DNA of 64,000 nucleotides, taken from the NCBI GenBank assembly GCA_014607495.2, contig CP053157.1:372001-436000 (forward strand), in the 5' to 3' direction. Source of the stretch: Carposina sasakii (taxonomy: Eukaryota > Arthropoda > Insecta > Lepidoptera > Carposinidae). This document shows, one piece after another, positions 55,016 to 64,000 of the stretch (the stretch's first letter is position 1; each line of letters opens with the position of its first letter). The translations under genes and the position numbers were made by a program. Under the pieces are notes generated by a model. It was not told the DNA's origin. It did not search any database and saw only the letters and a program-made list of their open reading frames with translations.

Positions 55016-56002
55016 GAAATTTTTTATCAATTCTTAATTTTCATTTCATTTAAACAACGTTGCTTATTAGGACCTACTTTGTACGACATAAAGCAATGGA
55101 ATGGAATAGTAAAGTCATATAATATAATACAAATAATTTCAATAATTGGGTAACTCTTTTGGGTACTTTCAACTTGGAAAACGGAAATTATAAGGAATAG
55201 GATATTTTTGTAAAATAATGTAACGACCTCGCGAAATGAGGGTAGGTGTAGTAAGTAGCAACCATGTAGCAAATACAAACTAGAATTACCATAATGAATG
55301 CAACATTGGGCCCATAATTATGGCTTGCTGTTTGCTCCAAGGAAGCAGTTCGTCAAATCACGGTCATGTCGTTATCGTGTCATCTAGTGGTAAATTTTTA
55401 TGCCTGTTTTTTCGCCGTGCGTTTGTTTGAAACTTGCCTTCTAAAGGTCATTATTTTGACTGATTTGTGATATTTTCTGTTATACTATACGCCAGCGCTC
55501 CTGGCACGCGCTGTCTTATAACGTTCTATGACGGCGTGTGCCAGGAGGGTTGGCGTATGATATACTCGTAGCATCTCTTCTACACGTCTGTTTCGTGCAA
55601 GTGTAACTTTAATGCAGCATATATGAGGAGGGATGGTATTACTCAAGGCTACACTGTGCACTTCAGTGAGTTTCTATTACAACTGAAAGCTGTATAAAAG
55701 CTACGCTGAAACATTCCTATTTCGTTGCATACCTAGATATTGTATATTTTTTTCTAAGGTAACAATATTTAACATTAACGGGCGAAGCTCTGATGCTAAT
55801 AGCTTATTTGAACCTATTTGAATGATTTTAAAACATTTCCTATCACCTTATTATGTACCTACCAGTAGCCAGACTGTTGTATTTGTTCCCGAAAAGCGGC
55901 GTGATGTTACAAAGAATACGAGGTATTAAAAGAACAAAGATGTCTTTTTACACCCAGTTTAGTGGTAAAGTAGTAGCCGTTACGTTTGGATATTGGATAA
56001 TA
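55016..56002. other. Intergenic plus hairpin mini-element copy 2
   Basis: 55488-55560 is the second copy of the 3187 hairpin element (CGCTCCTGGCACGCGCTGTC...GGCGTGTGCCAGGAGGGTTG). About 55366-55415 shares a GTCATGTCGT...TCTAGTGGTAAA motif with 57600-57650. No gene is seen. Confidence 0.45.
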
Positions 56003-56180
56003 TACAGGGTGTAAATGATATAATTGTCCGATATAATCGACGCGGAAAGCAAACTTTGCGGATATTCTAATAAAAAATGCATTTCTTTATTAATAATAGT
56101 ATCATATAGCTTAATACAATGGTAGCCTGTACTTGTTCAGCATTTGAGTATTTACCAAGATATCACTCACACCCTGTTTA
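56003..56180. mobile_element. Short MITE, relative of the 12071 element
   Basis: The ends ACAGGGTGTAAATGATAT and ATATCACTCACACCCTGT bound 178 bp that share CGCGGAAAGCAAACTTTGCG and AAAAATGCATTTC with 12071-12801. It probably preserves the basic short form. Confidence 0.65.
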
Positions 56181-56497
56181 CAAACATACATACGTGCAAA
56201 AAACCAACACTTTCTGGTTCTGCTAGTCTGGTGAAAATAGGTTTACGCTAAAACTCGCCAAGGTAGAATTTTATATGACTATCAAAGCATGTATCGACTC
56301 TGAAAACGCAGGTATTCGTCGACGTATATGATCGAAAACGTCCACTGACGACGTAAATTTTCGGCTATCGTGATGTGGGATAGTAATTGGGGGTCCACCT
56401 CTCGCTTTGACGAACTTTTACGAGTACGGAATAGACGGACGTTGGAAACGCATTGTATAAAAAATGAAACAAGCAATAATGAATGATTATCCATTTC

Positions 56498-56670
56498 AGT
56501 TTCCAAGTCATGGATGTTTCTATACCTATATATCTATGTATTTATTCTAAGTATGTTTATACCGTAGCTTAGTACCCACGATAAAAGACCTTCGATATCT
56601 TAATGTAGGACTAGGTTAATGTGTTCTTAAGTTTGTTAAATATTTATTTATATTAATAAAAAAAATCACT
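56498..56670 (+). mobile_element. tRNA-related SINE, 5'-truncated copy 3
   Basis: It keeps CCAAGTCATGGATGTTTCTA, CTTAGTACCCACGATAAAAG and the AT-rich tail of the 5838 SINE. The tRNA-like head is lost. Confidence 0.6.
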
Positions 56671-56897
56671 GAGTGAGATATTTATTTATTTTTGTACAGG
56701 ATTCAGGTAATATTAAATGAAAAACCTTCAGAGCTTAACTGACGTGTACTTGATCACCAAGCTAGAGATGACTTTAACAATTTCAATTTAAAGCTAACAT
56801 AAGCGCCTTACTTAAAGTTACAGCAATTTGGTAACTAACTTAAATATTTAATTGAACATTCTTAAATTCTAAACATGCCCCCGGGCATCGGAAGCTT

Positions 56898-57542
56898 TCA
56901 ACCATCTACACCTTCGTCTTCGGGTAACGGACAGATTTTGGAGAATGGCCGGCGAACCACTCCATTGGAGACTCGGATGTCAGCGACTCTGCAAATGCCA
57001 TCAGTGCCGGGGTGGACAGCAACAATTCGTCCCAGCTTCCACTTTAGTGGTGGCATGTTGTCCGCCTTCAAAAAGACCAACGAATTCATTTTCAAATCAC
57101 TCTCATTTGATCTCCACTTTACACGTTGCTGGAGTGTAGCGACGTACTCCTTACTCCACCTGGACCAAAATTGTTGGCGGAGCTGCTCGATACGGTGAAA
57201 GCGAGTCAGACGACTCGTGGAGTGCTCTTGAAGGTCTGCTGTAGGAAGAGAAGACAGTGATCGCCCAATAATAAAATGTCCTGGCGTTAACAGCATGAAG
57301 TCAGCTGGATCGGAAGACAGCGGCGTGAGCGGTTGGGAATTCAAAATTGCCTCAATTTGCACGATTGTAGTATTGAGCTCTTCATACGATAAATGACAAT
57401 TTCCCAACACTCTCACAAAATGATATTTTGTTGACTTCACCCCCGCTTCCCAAAGGCCGCCAAAGTGTGGTGCATAGGCAGGTATAAAATGGAATGCAAT
57501 ACCTTCGTTGGATACACCGACAAATAACATAGCTACAAGCAA
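56898..57542 (-). pseudogene. BEL/Pao retrotransposon integrase C-terminal fragment
   Basis: A 214-codon open frame begins within the integrase core (HFIPAYAPHFGGLWEAGVKS, LNSQPLTPLSSDPADFMLL, PGHFIIGRSLSSLP) and ends with the C-terminal module (ESDLKMNSLVFLKADNMPP, WKLGRIVAVHPGTDG, KICPLPEDEG). The upstream part of pol is absent: beyond about 57545 the sequence is unrelated. No LTR was identified. It is a truncated piece that still happens to be open. Confidence 0.85.
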
Positions 57543-57544
57543 AA

Positions 57545-58589
57545 AGCTTTTTTTTACAAGACGTTACAGCCACGATGCGACCACGGCTTTTCGTCATCTA
57601 CGAGTAGTATGGGGTCCGTGTCGTGGTCATGTCGTCTAATGGAAAAACGCCCAATGACAACATCAAGTTCAACCTTCAGATAGCCTATATCATCAAGACT
57701 ATCGGAAAAATCGTCACTTAATAGAATGAGCTGAATACGCCCGTTTACTCAAAAGTAGTATTACCAAAATCACGTAAACGTATGTGTTTGAATGCTGTCC
57801 TATCCGTCCCGGTTGATCCGCTTTCAGCCAGTTCTAGCTAGTTTTTAATTTGAGTATTTTCAGTACCCCAGCAGCATTGATCAGAAATAGCATCGAATGG
57901 AATGTTTAAGTCAGAGTTACTTCAAGCATTCGTTGAAAAGTTCAGGCAAGTACATTACATAGGATTCTTGAGCGCTTTCCTGTGTAGGTGTTCTGTTGTC
58001 TAAACTAGTGTATAGTGATATTAAAGAGATGAAGTTTATAAGATAGAGTGCTGTATTATAATTCTTCTTAAGAGCTGGGATATTCATTGCCCGATCAGAG
58101 CATGTGATATCTTGTTTTTTGACAAATATTTACAAAAATATATACCTAGTATTTCAATCGGCCCCCTGGTTACCTAATTTGCAATAGCAAAACTGAAGCA
58201 ATGTAATTGCGAAAATTGTACAATATTCGCCTTGAAACGTCAAAGTACCTTTGAAATTCATTTTACGTAAAACAGATTTGACAAGCAATCAGCGATTTTT
58301 GTACAATTTTCGCTATGGCTATAAATTAGTCCATAATATAGGTAAATTTAACGCAAAATAAAAAGTGTCAATTTGTTACTATGCAATTTTTCCGAAGTTA
58401 ATTCATCACATTATGTTTTAACTTGTAGTAAATTTGTCACATTTGTATTTTTTAGAGACAACAAAAGACTGAATAGTTAAGTAGTATTTCGTACAAAAAT
58501 GTACGTGTAAATTGTATCTATGTTTTATCTTTTATTAGTACGACCTAAATAAATATTTTTGTTTTTGACAAATTTCATGAAAATTAAAC
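57545..58589. other. Intergenic, no gene seen
   Basis: About 57555-57655 contains a GC-richer inverted motif (GATGCGACCACGG...CCGTGTCGTGGTCATGTCGT) resembling 30970-31080. The rest is AT-rich. Confidence 0.35.
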
Positions 58590-58880
58590 ATGGTCTGGTA
58601 TTTAACATCATTCATCGTTCATATAAGCTTTGATTTTGTCGGAAAAAAGCGTTACCCGGTCGAACGGAGATTGTATTCGGAAGACGTCTCTATCTATGTT
58701 AACAAGAATCCCATCTTAATGTATGGAAACGGCCCTTATCTCTGGCTCAGGCTTGCATATTCATGGGCGGAGGAACTAATGCAATGCGCGCTAGAGTCTG
58801 ACAAAATGTCATTAGCAGACTCCAAAACTTCTGACCCTGTAAATACCAGAATTTGCGTATTTTGTAAAGCAATAAACTGA
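58590..58880 (+). CDS. Unassigned 96-codon ORF
   Basis: Encodes a 96-residue frame starting MVWYLTSFIVHISFDFVG, a hydrophobic leader that could be a signal peptide. A charged part (KKRYPVERRLYSEDVSIYV) and a C-terminus with two cysteines (RICVFCKAIN) follow. I do not recognise it. It could be a small secreted protein, an exon or a chance frame. The composition is more balanced than in the AT-rich neighbourhood, and AATAAA follows at about 58938-58945. Confidence 0.25.
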   Translation: MVWYLTSFIVHISFDFVGKKRYPVERRLYSEDVSIYVNKNPILMYGNGPYLWLRLAYSWAEELMQCALESDKMSLADSKTSDPVNTRICVFCKAIN

Positions 58881-61325
58881 ACCATAAAATTTGTTTTTGT
58901 TTGCAAACCGCCGCTTTTTGGGTACATTACAACTTAATAATAAATAAAATAAGCTCTTTGTTTTACATTACACCACAATTCGAAAATAATTGATAATAAA
59001 TATTGCACCAAGATAATTTACTTGAATCCCCGATAAAATGAAACAATATCTTTACATAGTAAATTAAAAACGTAACATGTATAGTAGCGCCTCTTCTGAT
59101 TAAACTCCAGCCAGAGAACAGGTTATTTATTTACGATTATTCAAGTTTATTTCTTCATTCCAAAGTTGCATTGCGGACAGACCTGACGGATTTAATAAAT
59201 CTAGTTTATTACTCGATCTACTTAATATATTTCATCTTTGAAAAGTTTTGAGCAGTGATTAATTAATGTAAGTAATTTTTTATATTATTTTTGAAAAAGT
59301 GATTAGTATTGTGAAATATTTATCAAAGATTATTAAATTGTTTAAGATAACTGCTGTTAAAAAAGAAGGTAGTACATAAAATGGAAATATAAATTAGGAT
59401 ATTATCTAGTAGCTTAAGTACGCGACATTACAAAAAGATGGGTTAAAATCAGTTAAAATATTTTGCTATATTTTTTGCCCGTACTACACATGGTTTTCTG
59501 CATTGTTTTTAATTGTTCATAGGTACTCGTGTGAAACGTATTTGAAATATATGTACCTAGAATCTGTACACCTTATTTTATATTGATTAATATACATACC
59601 TACATATAAACACGGCTGAGTATCCGAAATGGGGCAGACAGAACTGCAGGATCACAGAGGAGATCCCTCAGACACGTTTAGCATAGAGGGAAAAGATGTT
59701 CAGATCATAAATTATAACAGTTTAGAATGATATGCTAGGCTATGATGCACAGTCTTTTTGAATGTTTTGATAATAATGCTATTTAGACATTATAAAGCTA
59801 GTTGCTTCATCTGAACTTTAAACAAAACTCTATCCTCCAGATATTTTTCGTAAAATGATATGTTATCTATCTACATAATTATAAAACAAAGTCGCTTCCA
59901 GCTGCCTGTTTGTCCCTATGTACGCATAGATCTTTCACACGACGACGCAACGGATTTTGATGTGGTTTTTAATGGATAGAGTGATTTTATAGGAAGGTTT
60001 ATATGTATAGTATAGCACTGCATCCGTGCGAAGTCAGGGCGGGTCGCTAGTATAACATAAATAAATAACAATACCCAATGCAATAGGAGTCATAGTATCT
60101 AGATATTGTAAGCTATTATAAAATTATTAATAAAGAAATGGAAAAAATTCCTCACTCGAGTAGGAATCGAACCTACGGGAATTGTAAGCTATGTAAATTG
60201 CTGGTTTTACAAGGTAGGCACAGACTATATTAACAATATATTTATATACCACAAAGAGATATCAAAATCAAGCTATGAATGCCGAATAGGAACACAATAG
60301 CTCAATCACTAGCTGTGTCACTAGAACCAACAGGAACTGGAATAGCTACGATCTATTCTAATAAATAAAAGGGCCAATGATAAGCAGAATAACCGTGCTG
60401 GTAACGCTTTGTTTTCCTAGGATAGCGGTACCGATTTACGGTGTCAACTGTGTAATGTTCATCCAAAACCGCTTTCGTTGGCACAGCTACTAGAGAATAA
60501 AAGCTTACTGGTAGCCAGTAGTTTCGGTGACTCAATGACAGGTGGCGCGACTAGTCGACCGGTAGGTTGACTTTGTAACTTGCAAACCGGTCGGCAACCG
60601 GTCGCTAAATGTCAAATGACGATTATGTGGCTGATTAGAAGAATACGTACTTTGTAACCTATCGCTATGGAGCACTGACTTTTTAATCTAGCAGGATAAT
60701 ACCAAATGTCATGTTTGACAGCGATTATCTAGCGATTGCGACCGGCTGCAAGTTACTAAATCAGCCTACCGACGATGATTGTGGGGTAGGTCGCTAACAC
60801 AATAATGACGTCTTCGCAAACGCCAAAAAGGTTGTAAACAACTACGTATCTAATTTAGGAGAGCAAAAAACGTGGGTCCGAGCCGATGTACAGTCATCAT
60901 GAGTAACAAGATGTAGGTATACCTACGTTGTTGTTCGACTGCTAGGGCATAATTACATTTGTGTATACATCTGATTGCTCATGACTGTACAGACAAATCA
61001 ACCATTATTAAATTACAATCAGACTAACCTTGAACTAGACTGTAGGAAGGACACTGGTTTACGCACTAAGTGGACACACGGCGAAACTTTGAAATTGCAT
61101 GAGTCATGTCAATTTATACGTTAACGCGTAGATGCTAGCGACGCCCACGTGTTCTAGTAGTAAACGCATGTAATCATAGACACGTTGTCACTATAATCAA
61201 ACCGGTTTATATTATGGTTACTAGATTTAAGATTATAGTAGGTTCGAATTCAGGTACAAAAACTGTTTTGTACAGAATTATACTCGTATTACCTTAAATA
61301 ACAATGTCGAGATATCTGTCTTCTT
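58881..61325. other. Repeat remnants, no gene
   Basis: 59878-60052 is an old Helitron-like repeat (AAAACAAAGTCGCTTCCAGC...GAAGTCAGGGCGGGTCGCTA). 60120-60180 holds the SINE tail and B box seen at 26130. 60888-60990 is a foldback with TGTACAGTCATCATGAGTAA and CTCATGACTGTACA ends. 60540-60780 repeats CGACCGGT motifs in both directions. Confidence 0.45.
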
Positions 61326-61573
61326 CAGCGTTGCCAGATGCACGATAATTATCGTAGATCCACGATAATTTCGAGTGTCATGCCATAAAAATTAAAATTA
61401 GGTATCGTACGATAATTTTGTCAAATCTACGATAATTTCGTACCAATTTTACCCCCCTTAACTCGTGAGCGGGGGGGGGGGATAGGATATCTTGTCCGTA
61501 AACTCGTGAGCGGAACACGATAATTTTGTAATAAATATGAGATAATTTCGCAATGTACGATCTGGCAACACTG
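61326..61573. mobile_element. Probable hAT MITE rich in ACGATAATT
   Basis: The ends CAGCGTTGCCAGAT and ATCTGGCAACACTG are inverted repeats of the same type as the hAT elements at 6513 and 16048. The flanks GTCTTCTT and GTCTTTAT match in 6 of 8 bases. The interior repeats ACGATAATTT several times and has a run of G residues at about 61470. Confidence 0.6.
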
Positions 61574-61584
61574 GTCTTTATACA

Positions 61585-61968
61585 TACAGGTGATTTTGGT
61601 CGTCAACGTTCCCGAAAACTACGGAATCTCCTCATCATCACGATCATTTTTCTCCATGGAAGCATACCTGGGAAGTGTCTGGTTTCCAAAATATTAGGGT
61701 CCAAAGTTGAGTAAATAGACTGCGTTTTTCTGCATAAATGCAAATAGACGCGCGTAGCAGGATTTTTTCACGAAAAATGATTAATATCTGTCTATAAAAA
61801 AACTAACATAAACACTAGACACTATAAATTTCGCACGATCAAGGAATTTAAAAAATTTTTCAAAAAAAATTTTTTTTTTCCCAGCATTATTTTTGTCATA
61901 AACTTACTTTATTTCATGTATAGAATACGTACCCTTCGTTAAAGGTGGCCACAAAAAAACATACTGTA
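61585..61968 (+). mobile_element. TACAGG-ended MITE family, copy 7
   Basis: TACAGGTGATTTTGGTCGTC through GGTGGCCACAAAAAAACATA and CTGTA. It starts 12 bp after the probable hAT MITE. Confidence 0.85.
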
Positions 61969-61986
61969 TTTCTATATACTATTCTA

Positions 61987-62308
61987 TCTTCTATACATAT
62001 AATAAAAATGTAACGGATCGCTGTCTATACATGGAAGATAGGTATATGAGAAAAAAATATTATAGGAGACCTTTCTCAACGCAATAGTACCCAGAAGAAT
62101 GATTTTTGGAATGTTTGTCTGTTCATTTGTGCACGCTAATCTCAGAAACGGCTCATCCGATTAGGATGCAGTTTTCAGGAATATATTGTGACAGGTCTCA
62201 CTTAACATATAGGCTTTTTTCCCGGGAAAATGTTCTTATTCCGCATAATTTCGACATTTTGTTTTTTTTTCTGTAGTCCACGCGGACGGAGTCGCGAGCG
62301 TCCACTAG
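61987..62308 (+). mobile_element. Non-autonomous Helitron
   Basis: AAAAATGTAACGGATCGCTG near the 5' end, GTGCACGCTAATCTCAGAAA in the body, and the GGACGGAGTCGCGAGCGTCC hairpin with ACTAG|T at the 3' end. Confidence 0.75.
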
Positions 62309-62392
62309 TAAGTAAATAATTACACATATATAGGTAGGTAATATACCTAAACTAGCTACTAGCTAGCTAATACCGATATACATACAGGATGT

Positions 62393-62765
62393 TTTTTTGT
62401 GGCCACCTTTAACGAAGGGTACGTATTCTATACATGAAATAAAGTAAGTTTATGCCAAAAAAAATACTGGGATTTTTTTTTTTTTCCTAAAAAAAATTTT
62501 ACATTCCTTGATCGTGCGAAATTTATAGTCTAGTGTTTATGTTAGTTTTTTTATAAACAGATATTAATTATTTTTCGTGAAAAAATCCTGCTACACGCGT
62601 CTATGTGCATTTATGCAGAAAAACGCAGTCTATTTACTCAACTTTGGACCCTAATATTTTGGAAACCAGACACTTCCCAGGTATGCTTCCATGGAGAAAA
62701 ATGATCGTGATGATGAGGAGATTCCGTAGTTTTCGGGAACGTTGACGACCAAAAATCACCCTGTA
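62393..62765 (-). mobile_element. TACAGG-ended MITE family, copy 8
   Basis: TACAGGATGTTTTTTTGTGG to GACGACCAAAAATCACCCTG and TA, inverted relative to the copy at 61585 and about 425 bp from it. Confidence 0.85.
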
Positions 62766-62871
62766 TAATAAAATATATGTAGGTATACCTAATATGTCAG
62801 TCAAAAATTTAATAAATAATAAATAAATGCTTTATTTGCTAATAATGCTTAATTATGAAATTGCTTGCAAT

Positions 62872-63087
62872 AAGGGATTTTCTGACAACTATTAAAGGTA
62901 AAAAAAAGTTAGTACAAATCACCTGGATAGATGGCGTGAGCGTATCACCAATCCCGAAATCCTGTTTAGTCATTGGTCACAAGTACAGGGGGAGGTGAAG
63001 GGGGGAGAAGCTAGGGAGGGCATCACCCTATCTCGCGGCTCACGCCATCTCTTTTTGACAGTTATTTTGACTTGTCAGAAAATCCCT
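62872..63087. mobile_element. Foldback element with TTTTCTGACAA ends
   Basis: GGGATTTTCTGACAA is answered by TTGTCAGAAAATCCC, and inside that GATAGATGGCGTGAGC by GCTCACGCCATCTC. The 216-bp unit has a GC-rich centre (GGGGGAGGTGAAGGGGGGAG). Confidence 0.6.
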
Positions 63088-63654
63088 CACAATGGGTTGT
63101 ATGTATGTATGAATAGCAATTATGACGAATAATTACGTTCTATGATTGTCACTTCGAAATATTTCCCCATCATTACACTGCCCATGTAAATGGGCAAGGC
63201 TACTGTTAGGATGCTCCCCTCGTCCTATACTTCACCCCCGCTCAGCGGCACACTGTATGAAAATATACTTAGCCGCTGCTCCTCTTTTATTCCTTCTCCA
63301 TGCACTGCCCAGATTCTGTGACACTGCCCTTCTCATTATAGGTTAACCTCGGCGCAGAAAAGAAAATTACTCCCTGCCTCGCTACTGGTTAGCGATCGAA
63401 TCGTAAACTGCTTTTCTGGCTTGGGACAAAGTTAGCTCCCAGACAGAGCTTAAGGGACACAGGTACCCCGATGTTAGGGTTGGTACTTAAGTACGGTATC
63501 TATATCCGCTTTGTTTCTTATATTAGAACAACTATTCATATTTGATAACAAACGGTGTGGTTGTATGATAACGCAGATATCATTGTTTTGCTTTTTATAT
63601 TTGTCTAAGCCTGCAGTTACATATAAACAAGTATGCCTACCTTTTTATCATTTC

Positions 63655-63905
63655 AGCCCTGGGCAGTCCACTGCTGGACATAAAGGCCTCCCCCGACAAT
63701 CTCCATACCGACCGGTCGGAAGCAGCCTGCATCCTACCGACGCCCGCGACCTTGGCCAGGTCGTCCGTCCATCTTGCGGGTGGCCTTCCCACGCTGCGTT
63801 TGCCGATACGTGGTATCCACTCTAGAACTTTCCGGCTCCATCGGCCATCAGTTCTTCGAGCTATGTGCCCTGCCCATTGTCACTTTATCTTGCTGGACCG
63901 TTGAG
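63655..63905 (-). pseudogene. Non-LTR retrotransposon RT C-terminal end
   Basis: The minus strand encodes IPRIGKRSVGRPPARWTDDL, AKVAG and MQAASDRSVWRLSGEAF, the widespread C-terminus of RTE-like reverse transcriptases. It is truncated: only this end is seen, and the frame does not run on upstream. Confidence 0.7.
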
Positions 63906-64000
63906 CTATGTCAAAAGATGCATACCTAAATACAAAATTACATATTTTATTACCCCTGGAATGAAACGGAGTGTAGTATGAGGCGATAGTCATTATGATT

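Overview
This looks like a nuclear genomic segment from a moth or butterfly. The sequence is AT-rich and intron-bearing. It carries short non-autonomous Helitrons of the Lep1 type, which end in a hairpin followed by CTAG, along with lepidopteran-style SINEs and many short inverted-repeat elements. It also holds a ten-exon cytochrome P450 gene with the look of the CYP9A group. Only one clearly intact host gene is visible. Almost everything else I can identify is transposon-derived.

Host genes (20.8-47.3 kb, minus strand). Two CYP9-like paralogues lie in the same orientation. The downstream copy (20835-27873) reads through ten exons with consistent splice phases and predicts 528 residues with all P450 signature motifs. 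The upstream copy (43550-47305) is a relic: exon 2 is split by a retroposon with a 12-bp target duplication, exon 3 has an early stop, one donor site is lost, and exons 4 and 7-9 (including the haem ligand) are not found. Both keep a splice-acceptor-like CAG directly before the ATG.

Mobile elements. (1) 6905-11457 is a complete 4.55-kb DNA transposon with 19-bp inverted termini and a TTAT duplication. It sits inside a SINE copy, and its transposase-like coding region is split into three reading frames at A-runs. It resembles Sola elements, but the family name is tentative. (2) 34344-41622 is an env-bearing Ty3/gypsy (errantivirus-type) element on the minus strand with two LTRs that match base for base, a tRNA-Ser-type primer site and a damaged pol. 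It lies between the two P450 copies. (3) hAT-type MITEs with 8-bp duplications occur at 6513, 12323 (nested in another MITE) and 16048. (4) A 370-460-bp MITE family with TACAGG ends is present in at least eight copies. (5) There are Helitron copies, one with an internal tandem array; non-LTR retrotransposon 3' ends; a BEL/Pao integrase fragment; a probable solo LTR; tRNA-derived SINEs; and a Harbinger-derived inverted duplication at the left edge.

Other regions. Between elements, long stretches show no gene I can support. A decayed conserved-looking ORF (about 18185-18981) and a 96-codon ORF (58590-58880) are unassigned. The strongest leads are the complete Sola-like transposon with its empty-site control, the retroposon-killed P450 paralogue, and the young but defective errantivirus.
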